Below are positions 22,172 to 33,568 of a stretch of 64,000 bases of DNA, piece after piece. Source of the DNA: Stratiolaelaps scimitus (lineage: Eukaryota; Arthropoda; Arachnida; Mesostigmata; Laelapidae); NCBI GenBank assembly GCA_019614645.1, contig JABWDB010000002.1, positions 14,979,501 to 15,043,500 of the forward strand, written 5' to 3'. A program made the translations under genes and the position numbers. How positions within the stretch are numbered: the first letter of the stretch is position 1; the number at the start of each line of letters is the position of its first letter. The notes under the pieces were generated by a model, which saw nothing but the letters and a program-made list of their open reading frames with translations, did no database searches and had not been told where the DNA came from.

Positions 22172-25100
22172 GTAAAGTCGCCCGGTGCAACTTTACGACA
22201 AAGATTAGTAAAATATTTGTATTTATAAATTTTTTCCCCTTTTCTGAAATCACTTCTACAACCGCAGTACCTCGAATCCAGTGAAACAACTCGATCAATT
22301 CACTCCATCTCTCAAGGCGATTTGCCCCAGTATTAAGATTAAAACAATTTTGCATTCGGTTGCAATGCGATAGCAGACTTTGACTATTGAATAGATTACT
22401 ATGGGATGCTACAATCCGCGGCGGCTATGACGACGTAAATAAAGTCGGTTAATTAGACGCAATCGCAAAACTGCCTACGCGATAAATCATTGCGTTGTCT
22501 CCTCTCTCTCTCTCTCGCTCTCGGCTGGATTATTTCTGTACCAGCCGCCACCATACGGCACGCCAGGCCGTTGCCTGCTGGGCTCCGTGTGTGTGTGTGT
22601 TCATATGTTTGCTCGTTTGCTTGCTTTATTCAACTTTACATGTGAAATTCAATTTCAACATCTATCACCGTTTCCAGAACAACAGCTGTGCGTCGATCTC
22701 TGTTCCAATGCACTTTTGACATGGCGCGATCGTACCTCTTTCATTATCTCTTATTATCATCATCGTCGCCACCGCCATCTGGTGTCATATGCCTGAGCAT
22801 ACGTTTACACGATGTAAATTGCATATGCTCTGCTATACATGACAGTCAACACGCGTAGTCTTCGACGGTCAGTTGAGAGTCAGCGGGCGTTCAGGCATCG
22901 CCTCGTATCGGATTTGCCACACTGCTGCCGGTCGTTTTGTACGACAGACGATAGCTGCGGTTACGGCTTCTATAATAGTGCCGGGCATTGCCGCTGATTT
23001 AACAGCAGCAACAACAACAGCAGCACAACGGCAGCGATCCGTGAAATGCTGTTGAATTAATTTGATTGGCTGATTATTGGCGATTATTCAACATTTATTG
23101 ATCACCGCGTCCTGCGCGCGCACTAATTATATATATTATTATCGGTGCCTGTGGCGATCCAGCCGCCACAGATCCATGCGTGGTTCCAGTCGCGGCTCAG
23201 GCCGCTGCGAGATGCGTGTGTATACAGCTACTAATTTATTGAATATAGTAAATATTATTAATAATAATAATAACAACAATAACATTGCGTGTTCACCTGA
23301 CCGCGAAAGTGCACGATAGCGTCTAATATATCTATGTATATATATATATTGGTTTGTTGCAAATTGTTCTTTAATCGCACATTATACATCTGTTTATGTA
23401 CATGTACGGTATATATACTGCTACTTACACTACAACTAGTTCTATAGTCTATTAGTGAGAACGGACAGGATGCCTGTGAGGCGAGAGAAAATATTTTTAG
23501 CTTGTCAATCTTGAACGCGAGCTCGTGTGATAGTCCCTGACAATATGCATCTGTTTGTGTGTCTGTCGTGTTCCGGGTTGCGCAATAGCTCAATCATAGA
23601 TTGCATGGCGTTTACATACAGCTGGTCTATGTGGTGGTGATTCGCTTCGAATGCGGCTCATCAGGCCGGGCGTCGAGCCGTATCGTACACCGATGCTATT
23701 TCTTCGTGAATACATTTTGTGCTCCTTATTATTAACGTATTGTGGATAGCTGAGGGCGAAACGTATTGTAAGCTGCTCACTGCTGATGTTGCGAAGACCA
23801 TGTGATGTACCGATGTAAATATATGTCTACGCACCGCATGAGAAGTAGCGGATACTACCGTTCAGATAGAAGTGTACACTAGAGGACGAGGTTTAGCGGG
23901 GCTTGTGCTTTTCTTCTGATCACATTCGTCCAACGACGAGGAAAATCTCTGCGCGACATTAGTAACACTGCGCTTATCCTCTTTCTCCTCGACTGATCGC
24001 TCCGAGGGATCGTTGAAGTATACTCCCACGACACGTCCCTTCGTCCCCGTCCTCTGACATAAGCACAATCTTTGCAAATCGCCCAAACACCACCATTATT
24101 CGTGATAGCATCTAACGCGCTGAGGCGAAATCAGCTCAATGCTGCGTGATATTGTTTTTGGTAAGGAGCTGGCTAACCACGACAGCAACGTGCTGTTGAT
24201 ACCGTCCGCACGCGCTCCGTAAGTGTTGTGTTCTGCTCTTCGTTGTCATTTCGGTAGAGGTTCGGATGCAGTCGTCTGCCGTATCAGCTCGCGGTGGCAC
24301 CGCGCTCGTGAGTAGTGGACATCCATCGATCGTTGTCTTTTTTTTTTGCCCTGGTGCCGCTGGGGAGAGCGCGGAAAGGTGCGCGACGAATGGTGAGATT
24401 CTGTGACCTTTACTTATAAACACTGAATGATGCTGTTGTGGATCGTTCAGCTGTTCTTTTTTTGTGTTTGCAACCGTCCGAACAGCCGCGTAGGTTAACC
24501 ATTGTTTTTGCAATGTTCGAAACCGCTTGATCTGCCTTACAAAGCTTGCTGCTTGCTAGTCGACCAGCTACTATATACATATATATATATATATATATAT
24601 AAACTATGGTAACATGTCTTTGTGTTCTAATACGTCCACGCATCTATCGGATATAGACAATGCATAAGCCATTTACAGCAATATGCTTCTTGCTATGAAC
24701 GGGTACACGAGACACTTCGTACATTTTCGTTAGTTACGTCGGTCTAACAGGCGCACTTCATTGTGGGGTATGCTAACAAAAACTTCAATTCGTCCACGAT
24801 TCAATTCGTTCGCGCCGCACACAGCAACAACACACGACTATTTCAAGTTCTTGCGTACAGCCTTGTTATTACCATCGTCATTATTTCAACCTATTCCCGA
24901 ATCTGTCTCACGCATTATGGGCGTAGGATACCGCTCCTTTAACACGGCGTAATATTATCGAAACCGCTATCACTGCGAATCAAATCCGTTTCTCTCTCCG
25001 CCAGAGAGGGAACCCTCCATTTAGCCGTTCGTTTGAGCCACTTGTTTTTCAACATAAAATATCTACACCCGTTGATTATAATAATTAGCGTCAACTCAAT

Positions 25101-27845
25101 TAGTGTTTCGTATCGTCATTAGTGCCGTGATACAATATTATTTCGTCCATTTCATCGTTCACGATCATCCTCGACGGAGGGAAAATGAGAGCAGTGATTC
25201 TTCTCGACAACGATGGAGGTGAACAGTGACAGGAGCGACTGGGTAGCTCAACGATAGCTAACCTCTGGCGAGCTTTCAGGCAGGCTAATGGGCACCCTGT
25301 CCCCGAAACGAGAGCGTCTTCGTTTTCTTAATTATGAAGATTGCACGGACCTGTTCCGTCGAAGGGAGGCGAAAAATTAGATGAATTAGACCAATGGGCA
25401 AACAAGGGACGCGCAATGACTGATGCAGTAACGTGGCCGCTATCTTCCAGGTCAACGGCAGGGAGACGTTGGAGGTCACGTCCAGACGAGAATTTTCGAG
25501 CAAATTATATTTCCGATTAATGAACTCAACAAAAAAAGAAATTGCAAACAATTCAACAGCACTATACGAGAATGCTTATTCGGCGTCTGAAGTTATCGCA
25601 GCGCCAGAGAGATCACCGAAAGGTTGTTCTGTGTCATTTCCAATCATTTATTAATGGGTTTGTAGTAGACATTAATTTAGTGGCGGTGGCACCGTGTCAC
25701 CATCTCCTCGAAATTCTCATTTATTTCCAGCAGTGGGAGTTTTAAGCCGCGTGCGATTATTATGCCCTAGATGTAATTAAAAGGTGCGAAATAGGCTCTG
25801 CCTCAAGTTATCAAAGCGGCGAAAATTGAATGGTGCAATCGACGGTGAAGGAATCAGGAGGAGTCATTATTATTTTGCTTGGAAAATACAGACGTTCGTT
25901 CGAGAGATGTCGAAATGGTCATCTCTACTACAGTCGATACTCTCATATTGTTTCACAGGAGTTTGGATAGAGAATGAGAGATCGTTGTAAATTTAAAGCA
26001 TTGCATAACTATCTATCTATAAATATTCCGGTCTATCGTGAATAACAACGTTTTGACGACCCTCACGAGCGATTGAAATCAGATATCGGTCGAAAGAACT
26101 CGAGAACGCCAATGAAAGCGTCCGGGCACGAAGGGGCGGTCCCACTGTAAGACAAACAGTTTTGTTGATTTGACAACAAACTCTCAATTTGCTTCGCGGC
26201 AGCAGCAGCAGCGGCGGCGGTGGCGACAACGGCGGACATCAACGGCAAGAGGAGCAGCATTACCAGCAACAGTGGGTAACGCCAGCCATCCCTCGCCTGC
26301 TTTCTGGCCGGAGATTGAGCGTTGATCTCAATGGCTCAAGGGGTGGCTCGACACAGGCGATCTTACACCGGTGAAGTTTTGTGGCTCGTAAATATCATTT
26401 GTGCGCGGCGTGAGGTCAACTTGCTTCTGCTGCTGCTGGAAGAGTGCTGTGGGTGCGGGAGTCAGTCAGTCCGATTTGCTCCGTAGCAACAGGCAGGCCG
26501 CAAGCCAGGCCACAGTGCCCCTCCCGCGAGTACATCTATGTTATGTGATCAGATGATTATGGGAGAATTAGAGACGGCGCGCCCCCCGTGACGAGGTCGT
26601 CAAATATAATCGTCTAATAATTTTAGTGTTGCTGCTGCTGCTGCTGCGAGCACAGAAATTGATGGGGAATTTAATGCCCTTTTCCACGGCGAGGTTTGAC
26701 TCGCGACTAGGGTAAATTTTCCGGACTAACTCACAGCGAACATTTAACGTCCACGGTAGGGTGTAAGATACATAGATAAGCATCGGGCACCGCGAAAACC
26801 GAGCATAGCTGACGATAACCCATCGAACAAAGTAGTTGAAATCGTTTGGTAATCAAAGGTAGAGGGACCAGCTTGGCCTGATATGATATAAGCGGCTGGT
26901 GGCTGACTACGAACCAGACGGCGTTGGCACCGCCGGTCAGGCCAACGACACGAGCACGGCGACGCGAGAACGGTAGCTCATTTCCGTTTATACCGCATCA
27001 TACGAACGCTCATAATTATGATTATGATGATTATTATTATAGTCAGCATGACCACGGACATAGATGTGAATAGCGCCCTGCGCAAACAGGGAATGATTGT
27101 TACTACTGCTGTGCTAATATTGCTACCGACAGGTGCTGCCACTCACCATTGGCCAATGGCAGCAGATAGCAGCGACAGAGCTGACGCCACACGCGACAGC
27201 TATAATGACCATATCATTGAATTATGCAAAATGTTTATACAGCATTGCGCACAGCTACCTGCGGCATGGCAAGGCTCGCACAATACAAGATAACTACAGA
27301 TTCGACGAAACAGGGACTGAAGCGCAGCGTTTGCATTTGAGCGGCGGAGGGGACTTTCAGTCAGGCAGCAATGACTGTGTGACTTAGCCGTGTGCCGAGG
27401 ACTAAGGCACTCAAGGGATTATCGGCGATCGATGCGATCAAAAAATGACAGCCGCCTCGGACGCAGGCAAGGCCCTTTTCTTTCTATTTTTTTGAGAGGA
27501 GGAAATTTCCTTCAAATGTACCTGCCACCACTAGAGATATTCCAGCCTCCACAAAAGTGGGGCGGATCCAGTGCATGGGGGAGGGGGGGTGACAAAACGC
27601 CTCTACCTGCTAAAACCACCATCCTCTGCTGAGAGTCCCTATCTCTTCCCTAGAGTCGGAACGATGCATCTAGACTGGTGTCAGATGCTGACGGGAAAAA
27701 GGAGCGAAGGATAACTCGATTCGTGAAATTTCTGAGTTTCATTCACGATGGTTGGTCGATGCGTTGTTACGCGGGAGACAAACACGATCAGCTCTGAAGT
27801 GGACCGAGTGGAATCTGACTTGGTAGATTATTAAGTTCCACTTAC
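22172..27845. other. Long mostly non-coding region, presumably introns and intergenic DNA
   Basis: It contains CT, GT, AT and triplet microsatellites (for example AT at 24577-24601, GTG/CAG runs near 22.99 and 26.2 kb). Several frames on both strands are open for 60-125 codons, notably on the minus strand at 24086-23862, where the opposite strand is open too. None has a confirming splice partner, so no gene is called. Confidence 0.35.
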
Positions 27846-27960
27846 TTTCTCTCTGAGGTATAGTTGGGTCGACCTTAAGTACTCCCTCAAGTACGTACTC
27901 CGGACGTGTCAGGCCATAGCAGACCCTGCTCCAGCCATTAGATACAGATGGCTTGGGCAT
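27846..27960 (-). CDS. Possible first coding exon, unidentified
   Basis: An ATG at 27960 opens 38 codons (MPKPSVSNGWSRVCYGLTRP and onward to DPTIPQRE) that end in phase 1 at a consensus GTAAGT donor. Codon usage looks coding. No downstream exon with a matching phase was recognised, and no family is known to me. Confidence 0.25.
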
Positions 27961-29546
27961 GGTCTACTATTGCGCATACAACAAAGATATATACAAAAAC
28001 GCCGAGAGCCAATCTGGATCTGCAAACTGCGTAGGGATCCTCATTTTCAAATAAACCTGCCGCCGCTGCTGCTGCTGCTGCTGCTGTTCTGGCCACGCGC
28101 TCGAGAAATTGGCGGACAAAAACTCATCTGATTTCACGGATCACGGAACGTTGAATTGTCATGTAAATGTAAAAAAAAAGATAGACAAGCCAATGAAAGA
28201 AGGAACTTTGCGGACAACAAAAAAAAACACCCAGAATCAGAAAAACGAGCGCGAGCTAGTGAAGTCAAAAAGGTGGCGACGGGTACACACGAAATGAGCA
28301 TCGGAGGCGGAGGCTGCGGCGGTAGCAGCAGGAGCAGCGTTCTAGAATGAGCAGACGTCTCAGCCCTCACCTATTTCGATGACAGCCGCCGGTCAGCGAA
28401 CCGTCAAGATTACATGAAATATGTATTTTTGCTCGAAGATTTAAATCGGCACTTAGTTCCGAGCAGGGTTTACGATTGGGCATTGCCAATTTGCTGTTAT
28501 ATTCATTGATGATGAAAAAGACGTTCGCTTAGTTTTCTGTGACTATGCAGGCACTTCAAGAGGCCAATGCGTTGTTCGAGCGTGCCGTAGCAAAGTAGCT
28601 TTACTATAGATTATTACTATTATTATTATTATAATTATTAGTCGAAAATTGAAGGACAACTGCGACAGGTGAAATGCAATTGACCAATGATAATCTCGAA
28701 GTTATTACGTATTGTAGTGTCAGGTGCGTTTCTGTGTATTCTGACTCTCTCGTCAATGGGAGATATATTAGTAACACGCTAAATCCGTGTTAGAGGTTCC
28801 CAGTTGTTGCGAGGTTGCTACCGAGCCGAACCAGGTTAGGCTTGACGTTGCCGGGCCGCCTGGTCAACGAATTATTTTTTCATGCTAATTTCACAACGAT
28901 CTGCATATGATTGTAGTAGCACAATGCATCGAGTTGACTTTAACAAAAGCTTAGTATAGCTGGACATCGACGTGAAGCGATGGTTTGCTTTGAAAGCTGA
29001 CGTGGTATATGGCCGTCAATTGTAGCGTCGAAGTGTCTGAGAAATCAGTGTTTGATAGACAAGGAGAACGAGAGAGATTTTTTTTGGTCCTGAGCGTTTG
29101 GAAGCTGTCGCTGAACTTGCCATCGGTGGTGGCTGTTGAATAGTTCGTATAGATGAGTCGATAGGGGGATGTTGCAGAAAATAGCGGACACCAAACAGGT
29201 AGAACCAGAGATTGAAATGGACCACTGATGGACACATTTAAGTTAATTAGATATTGCAACTTTGCACTCGTTCGGTACTGTCTGTGATTGTTGACTTGAA
29301 ATAAGAGGGAAGTGGGAACAGATAGACTTTCTTTATAAATCGAGCTAGTGACATTTGAAAGTTCGTCTTCTGATTAATTTGAAAATTTTACCTTCATAAG
29401 CATTTTTGCCGTGAGACAAATCGAGTTTATGATTTTGTCAAATATCACAAAGGCCACACTAGGCTCCCTTGAACTGCACAAACACAAACACTCATAATAA
29501 TAATAACTAATTATCATATTTTGTCAATTTACTGTTAATTTTTTCC
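27961..29546. other. Non-coding stretch with triplet and AT-rich runs
   Basis: A CTG run lies near 28064-28085 and an ATT run near 28610-28640. No supportable gene is seen. Confidence 0.35.
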
Positions 29547-29619
29547 TTGTTTTTAATTTTTATTATTTCCAATATTTCTATTTTTCTTGATTCAATTTTT
29601 TTTTGCGCTATTATTTTTA

Positions 29620-29817
29620 TTATTTTATCATTTTTCTACCACGGCAGTGCTCTTCGATTGAATCGCCCGCTATCGCCTTCAGGCGCTCCAACGCGTTCAT
29701 CTTACGGATGGTTGCAGTCGTTTGATCCGCGCGGTCGGAATCAGCTGGGCTTTTTGAGGAGATGGTGTTATAGAAGTTATAGAAGGCCTGTTCTTGAATT
29801 TTCAGTGGGGGATCCAT
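29620..29817 (-). CDS. Possible small protein (65 aa), unidentified
   Basis: An ATG at 29817 opens 65 codons (MDPPLKIQEQAFYNFYNTIS, later IRKMNALERLKAIAGDSIEE) with a strong G/C bias at third positions. The stop is followed at once by AATAA-rich sequence on the minus strand. The start context is weak. It could equally be a terminal exon. No domain is recognised. The plus strand is also coding-like immediately next to it (from about 29808). Confidence 0.3.
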   Translation of the reverse strand: MDPPLKIQEQAFYNFYNTISSKSPADSDRADQTTATIRKMNALERLKAIAGDSIEEHCRGRKMIK

Positions 29818-29936
29818 TAGAACGGGTCCTCGAGCATAAAGACGTTAAGTCAAATAACGTGGAGTGGCGCCTGAAAATTGTACGTGAGAACAACAACCGA
29901 CCGCAAGTAAACGTGAAGCCCATAATTTCAGCTTGA
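29808..29936 (+). CDS. Possible terminal exon, unidentified
   Basis: After CTTGAATTTTCAG a frame reads VGDPLERVLEHKDVKSNN, then VEWRLKIVRENNNRPQ and a stop at 29934-29936. Codon usage is coding-like. It overlaps the start of the minus-strand small frame by a few codons, so at most one of the two may be real. No upstream exon was identified. Confidence 0.25.
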   Translation, partial: GDPLERVLEHKDVKSNNVEWRLKIVRENNNRPQVNVKPIISA

Positions 29937-30941
29937 ACGATTTACCTTGTAGATGCCGGCCTCTGCCTTAGTTTTTTAGAATAGTTATTTCAATTTAAAA
30001 ATGATATATTAACGGAGTAGACAACGCTTAAGTTTTCCCAAGAAAGATATATAGTATAAATGAGCTTACAACATAAACTTAGTTATGCTTACAGCTCCCC
30101 ATCACGTTCAGGTAGTAGCTTTAGCAGTGCTCATATATGCCGAAAAAAGCAACCGTAAACAGGCAACCATGAAGCCAGGGAATTAAAATCTCTTACGAAT
30201 GTTTGCGCCAAGTCTTTGCGAACAACGCGTCTATTAAAGATCGTCCTATACCGTAACTGGAACAAAATACCGCGCGAAGCTGCGTGATAGTATCTCTATG
30301 CAAGTTGCCCGGTACGATAAATTGAGCTTTTTCTAATATACGTATATTATATGGCTTGACTTCGAACTCGTGCTTATATTATTATGGAAACGCTCGTGCT
30401 TTCCAAGACATTATTAAATGTGAGAAGGATAAATAACCCGTCAATGCCACACGGAGGTTTCGTAGGTCACCCGATCGTTTACGCATATTGTTAGTGGTGC
30501 ACTCTGCATAGGCGATTTTCAATAATTCTCGAACTACCCAGCTGCGGCTCAAGTCTACAAAAGATGTTCTATAGTATAGAGGACAACACGTCATGATATT
30601 TTCGCAGGAAAGCAATGATTTAACGTTATGTAATATGTCTAGCGAACCGCTTTTAATTGCATAACATTTGCGGGTCGTTTTGACGTCTAGGTTAATCCTT
30701 AGAATTAATTATTAATTTTAGTATTAGTAGATGTATCAATGTTTATGCAAAAACGTTATTTTTCTTCTGTAAAATTGTAACCCTTCCTCATAGCGAGTTT
30801 ACGAGAGGAGCAGCTCGTCGTACGTAGCCCGGTGAACCTGCTATTGACATGTTTGTTGAGTGAAACTTGTAACAATGATGTGTCTCTATATATGAACTGT
30901 GTCATCGTATTTAACTCTGTCTTTTCATCCCATGACTTCAG
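29937..30941. other. Intergenic, no gene seen
   Basis: AT-rich sequence; a minus-strand 77-codon frame at 30615-30382 lacks splice or motif support. Confidence 0.3.
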
Positions 30942-31141
30942 ACGAGCATCTGGAGTTCGTGTCCACGGATTCTGCAGGCGAGGTTTCGGTTCCTCGAGGA
31001 AAAACGCAACACGACCATTCTAACGAAGAACGATTTGGACAAAAGGAAATCGCAGAACAACAACGTCACAGAATCGTTCTGCTGAGCAGGGAGTCGTCGT
31101 TATCCAACACGAGCAGTATAGTAGGTCTGGCTGCACGTTAG
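30942..31141 (+). CDS. Possible terminal exon just upstream of the L11 gene
   Basis: A good acceptor (TTTTCATCCCATGACTTCAG) precedes two overlapping open frames. One, in phase 0, reads [20 protein letters not shown], then [17 protein letters not shown], and stops near 31085. It has high G/C at third positions. The other, needing one base from the previous exon, reads [18 protein letters not shown] and stops at 31139-31141. Which is used cannot be decided without the preceding exon. The exon ends at most 120 bases before the L11 start codon. Confidence 0.3.
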
Positions 31142-31205
31142 CACTTGGCTAATCCGAATCAAGTACGGCCGGCAAGTCGACCACACGGTATTGTGTGCTG
31201 CCAAT

Positions 31206-31793
31206 ATGTCTAGTGTGAAACGATTAAAGTCGGCTAAGAAGCTAGTTGAGAAGGTTGTCCACACCACGCCTCTCAAGACATACGTGCCAGCTGGAATGGC
31301 GGCACCGGGACCGCCACTGGGCCCTCAGCTTGGCCAGCGTGGCGTTAATATCGCAGCGTTCTGTAAAGATTTCAACGAGCGAACCAAGGATATCAAGAAA
31401 GGCGTACCAATACCGTGCAAGATCTCACTCAACCCCGATCGGACATTTGCGCTGGAGATGCTTACGCCGCCGTTGCCGTATTTTGTTAAACAGGCTGCCG
31501 GACTCAGTCGTGGTGCCCAGTTCAATGGGCGGGAGGTGGCCGGACTCATTTCCTTAAAGCACGTTTACGAAATTGCTAAGATTAAGTCACAGGACGTATT
31601 GTACGACTGTGTCCCGATGAAGAAGATCTGTGAAGATGTCATAAAGGTAGCGTATCAAAGTGGAATAAAAGTAGTTCCCCGTGTGACTGCTGAGGATATA
31701 GCGACATTGCAGGAGGAACGCAAGCCCGTGGTTGAAGCCCAATTAGCGGAAGTCGAAGCGAAACGCCAAGCCAAGCTGCTGCGTTCAACCTAA
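31206..31793 (+). CDS. mRpL11: Mitochondrial ribosomal protein L11 (uL11m)
   Basis: An intronless 195-residue protein (human about 192). Residues 25-95 are the L11 N-terminal domain: [19 protein letters not shown], the site that contacts the GTPase-centre rRNA and translation factors, then [19 protein letters not shown]. Residues 100-160 are the rRNA-binding C-terminal domain with [19 protein letters not shown]. The C-tail is charged and helical ([14 protein letters not shown]). The first 20 basic residues ([10 protein letters not shown]) fit import into mitochondria. It works in the stalk base of the mitoribosome large subunit. The ATG at 31206 is chosen over in-frame non-ATG codons upstream. 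AATAAA follows the stop by about 175 bases. Absence of introns, next to intron-containing neighbours, is unremarkable for a gene this short, but a retrocopy cannot be excluded from this window alone. Confidence 0.95.
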   Translation: MSSVKRLKSAKKLVEKVVHTTPLKTYVPAGMAAPGPPLGPQLGQRGVNIAAFCKDFNERTKDIKKGVPIPCKISLNPDRTFALEMLTPPLPYFVKQAAGLSRGAQFNGREVAGLISLKHVYEIAKIKSQDVLYDCVPMKKICEDVIKVAYQSGIKVVPRVTAEDIATLQEERKPVVEAQLAEVEAKRQAKLLRST

Positions 31794-31968
31794 GATTGAT
31801 TTTGGTGAATCACTCAACAAAACATAGCTGCGGCCAGAATGACTGCTCGAGTTGATGTAATTCTAGCTCGGTTTTCTCTCTTCGATTGTTTTGTGATCGT
31901 TTTAGTTCGTGTGTATGTGCATGCTTTTAATTATTCAGTCAATTTGAATGCTGAATTTTATTAGGAAC

Positions 31969-31974
31969 AATAAA
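31969..31974 (+). terminator. AATAAA poly(A) signal of the L11 gene
   Basis: AATAAA in GAACAATAAAAAAG, 175 bases after the stop codon, on the gene strand. Confidence 0.6.
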
Positions 31975-32779
31975 AAAGAAAAAGTATATTTATAGATATA
32001 TATATATATATGAATTTGAGAATGTGCGGTGTTAAAGTAACGCAAAAGAAATCGATAATATTGGTACTATACTGCACTCCTTCTTCAATGGCGTCGGTGA
32101 TTATGTCCGATTACTACGCCACGCTGCAACGGCATGTAAAGTGATGCATTTCCTTCAAGTCTAGCAGCGATACACATGGTGAGCAAGCCGTTGCGTCTTG
32201 TTGGCGAAAAGTGAATTAAAATTGAATTGAGTAGTGCCGAAACAACAACAACATCAACAACAACTCCTGCGAGACGATCCTTTTCAACCTGCCAACATAA
32301 TCACCTATGATAAATGCACATCCGTGAACATATTATGAGCTAATTACAATAATAAATTTAAAGACATACACATACATAGATATATATATATATACACAGA
32401 CTTGTCTTCTTTTTCGTTCATCCGTGGTTGCTTTTGTTCCTGATCTCGTCCGTGTGTTGCGCCGCTCAAAGGCGGGTCACAGTGTGGCAACAACCATATT
32501 ACCATCTAATTCGATAATAGCTAATAATGACATAGTAATCACATTAATAACAATAATAATAATAATAACAGTAACAGCGACGATATCGAAAATGCACCAT
32601 CGATTAGGATCAACGAGCATGGTCCACAGCAGAAACAGCATAAGGCTGCCGATCTGCTCTAATAGGCGAACGTGTTACGTAATGGGTCAAAATTTCGACG
32701 AAAACATGATTCTTGGAAAGATCCCGTCGTGTGGTAATAAAATCATTTATCAATTCCTATTAAATACGTTCGGGTACGT

Positions 32780-32781
<2 letters not shown>

Positions 32782-32819
<38 letters not shown>
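32782..32819. repeat. (AT)n microsatellite, 19 units
   Basis: Uninterrupted AT dinucleotides. Confidence 0.95.
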
Positions 32820-32822
<3 letters not shown>

Positions 32823-33530
32823 TGCCATCGTTAGTAATAATATACTTATAATCGAACTGCGCTATTGCATTAAGTTCTCCTGTTTTAAAGTAACTCCAAA
32901 ATATAACGCCGCCTTTATAATAGAACATTCTTGTACCAGCGTTGTGAACGCTGAATGTAAGGCAACGGAAGAACATAAGCATATGATCTTAACATGAATT
33001 GTTCATTTGCTCATGTTCCTACAGTGGTGTAGATGAAACCGTTTCTCGACGGTTTTTGATTTATATTTATTTTTTTATTTTTTATTTGCAGATTATTAGC
33101 AGATAAAAACCTTCAATTCTCGACTGTGAGTTCTCTCTGCTGGAATATACGCACGCGTTATATAACGCTATATGGATCAGTACCGAGAATGAGGAGACAT
33201 TACCTAAATATGTATATATATATATACATATTAAGGTAATGCTTTTAACTTCATTGTTATAAAAGGCCATCGAGGTCACAACAATATAAAATAACTAGTT
33301 TTGCCTATGGTGTTCTGGCCTGTCTCACAATATCTGCATGACTGGGATCTTCGTTGCCTGTGGCGAAATCACGTAAAACGTGATAACAACGTGATGACAG
33401 AAAAGGTACAGTACATCGCTGGAAAACGCTCGTGGTTCGTCTGCGTCATCTAGCTCGAGAGAATCTGTGCAAACTCATATTCCTTCGCAGCAAAATGACT
33501 ATTCTTTTGCCGCCAAGACCATCAGTTAGC

Positions 33531-33533
<3 letters not shown>

Positions 33534-33566
<33 letters not shown>
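33534..33566. repeat. (AT)n microsatellite
   Basis: Uninterrupted AT dinucleotides, about 16 units. Confidence 0.95.
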
Positions 33567-33568
<2 letters not shown>

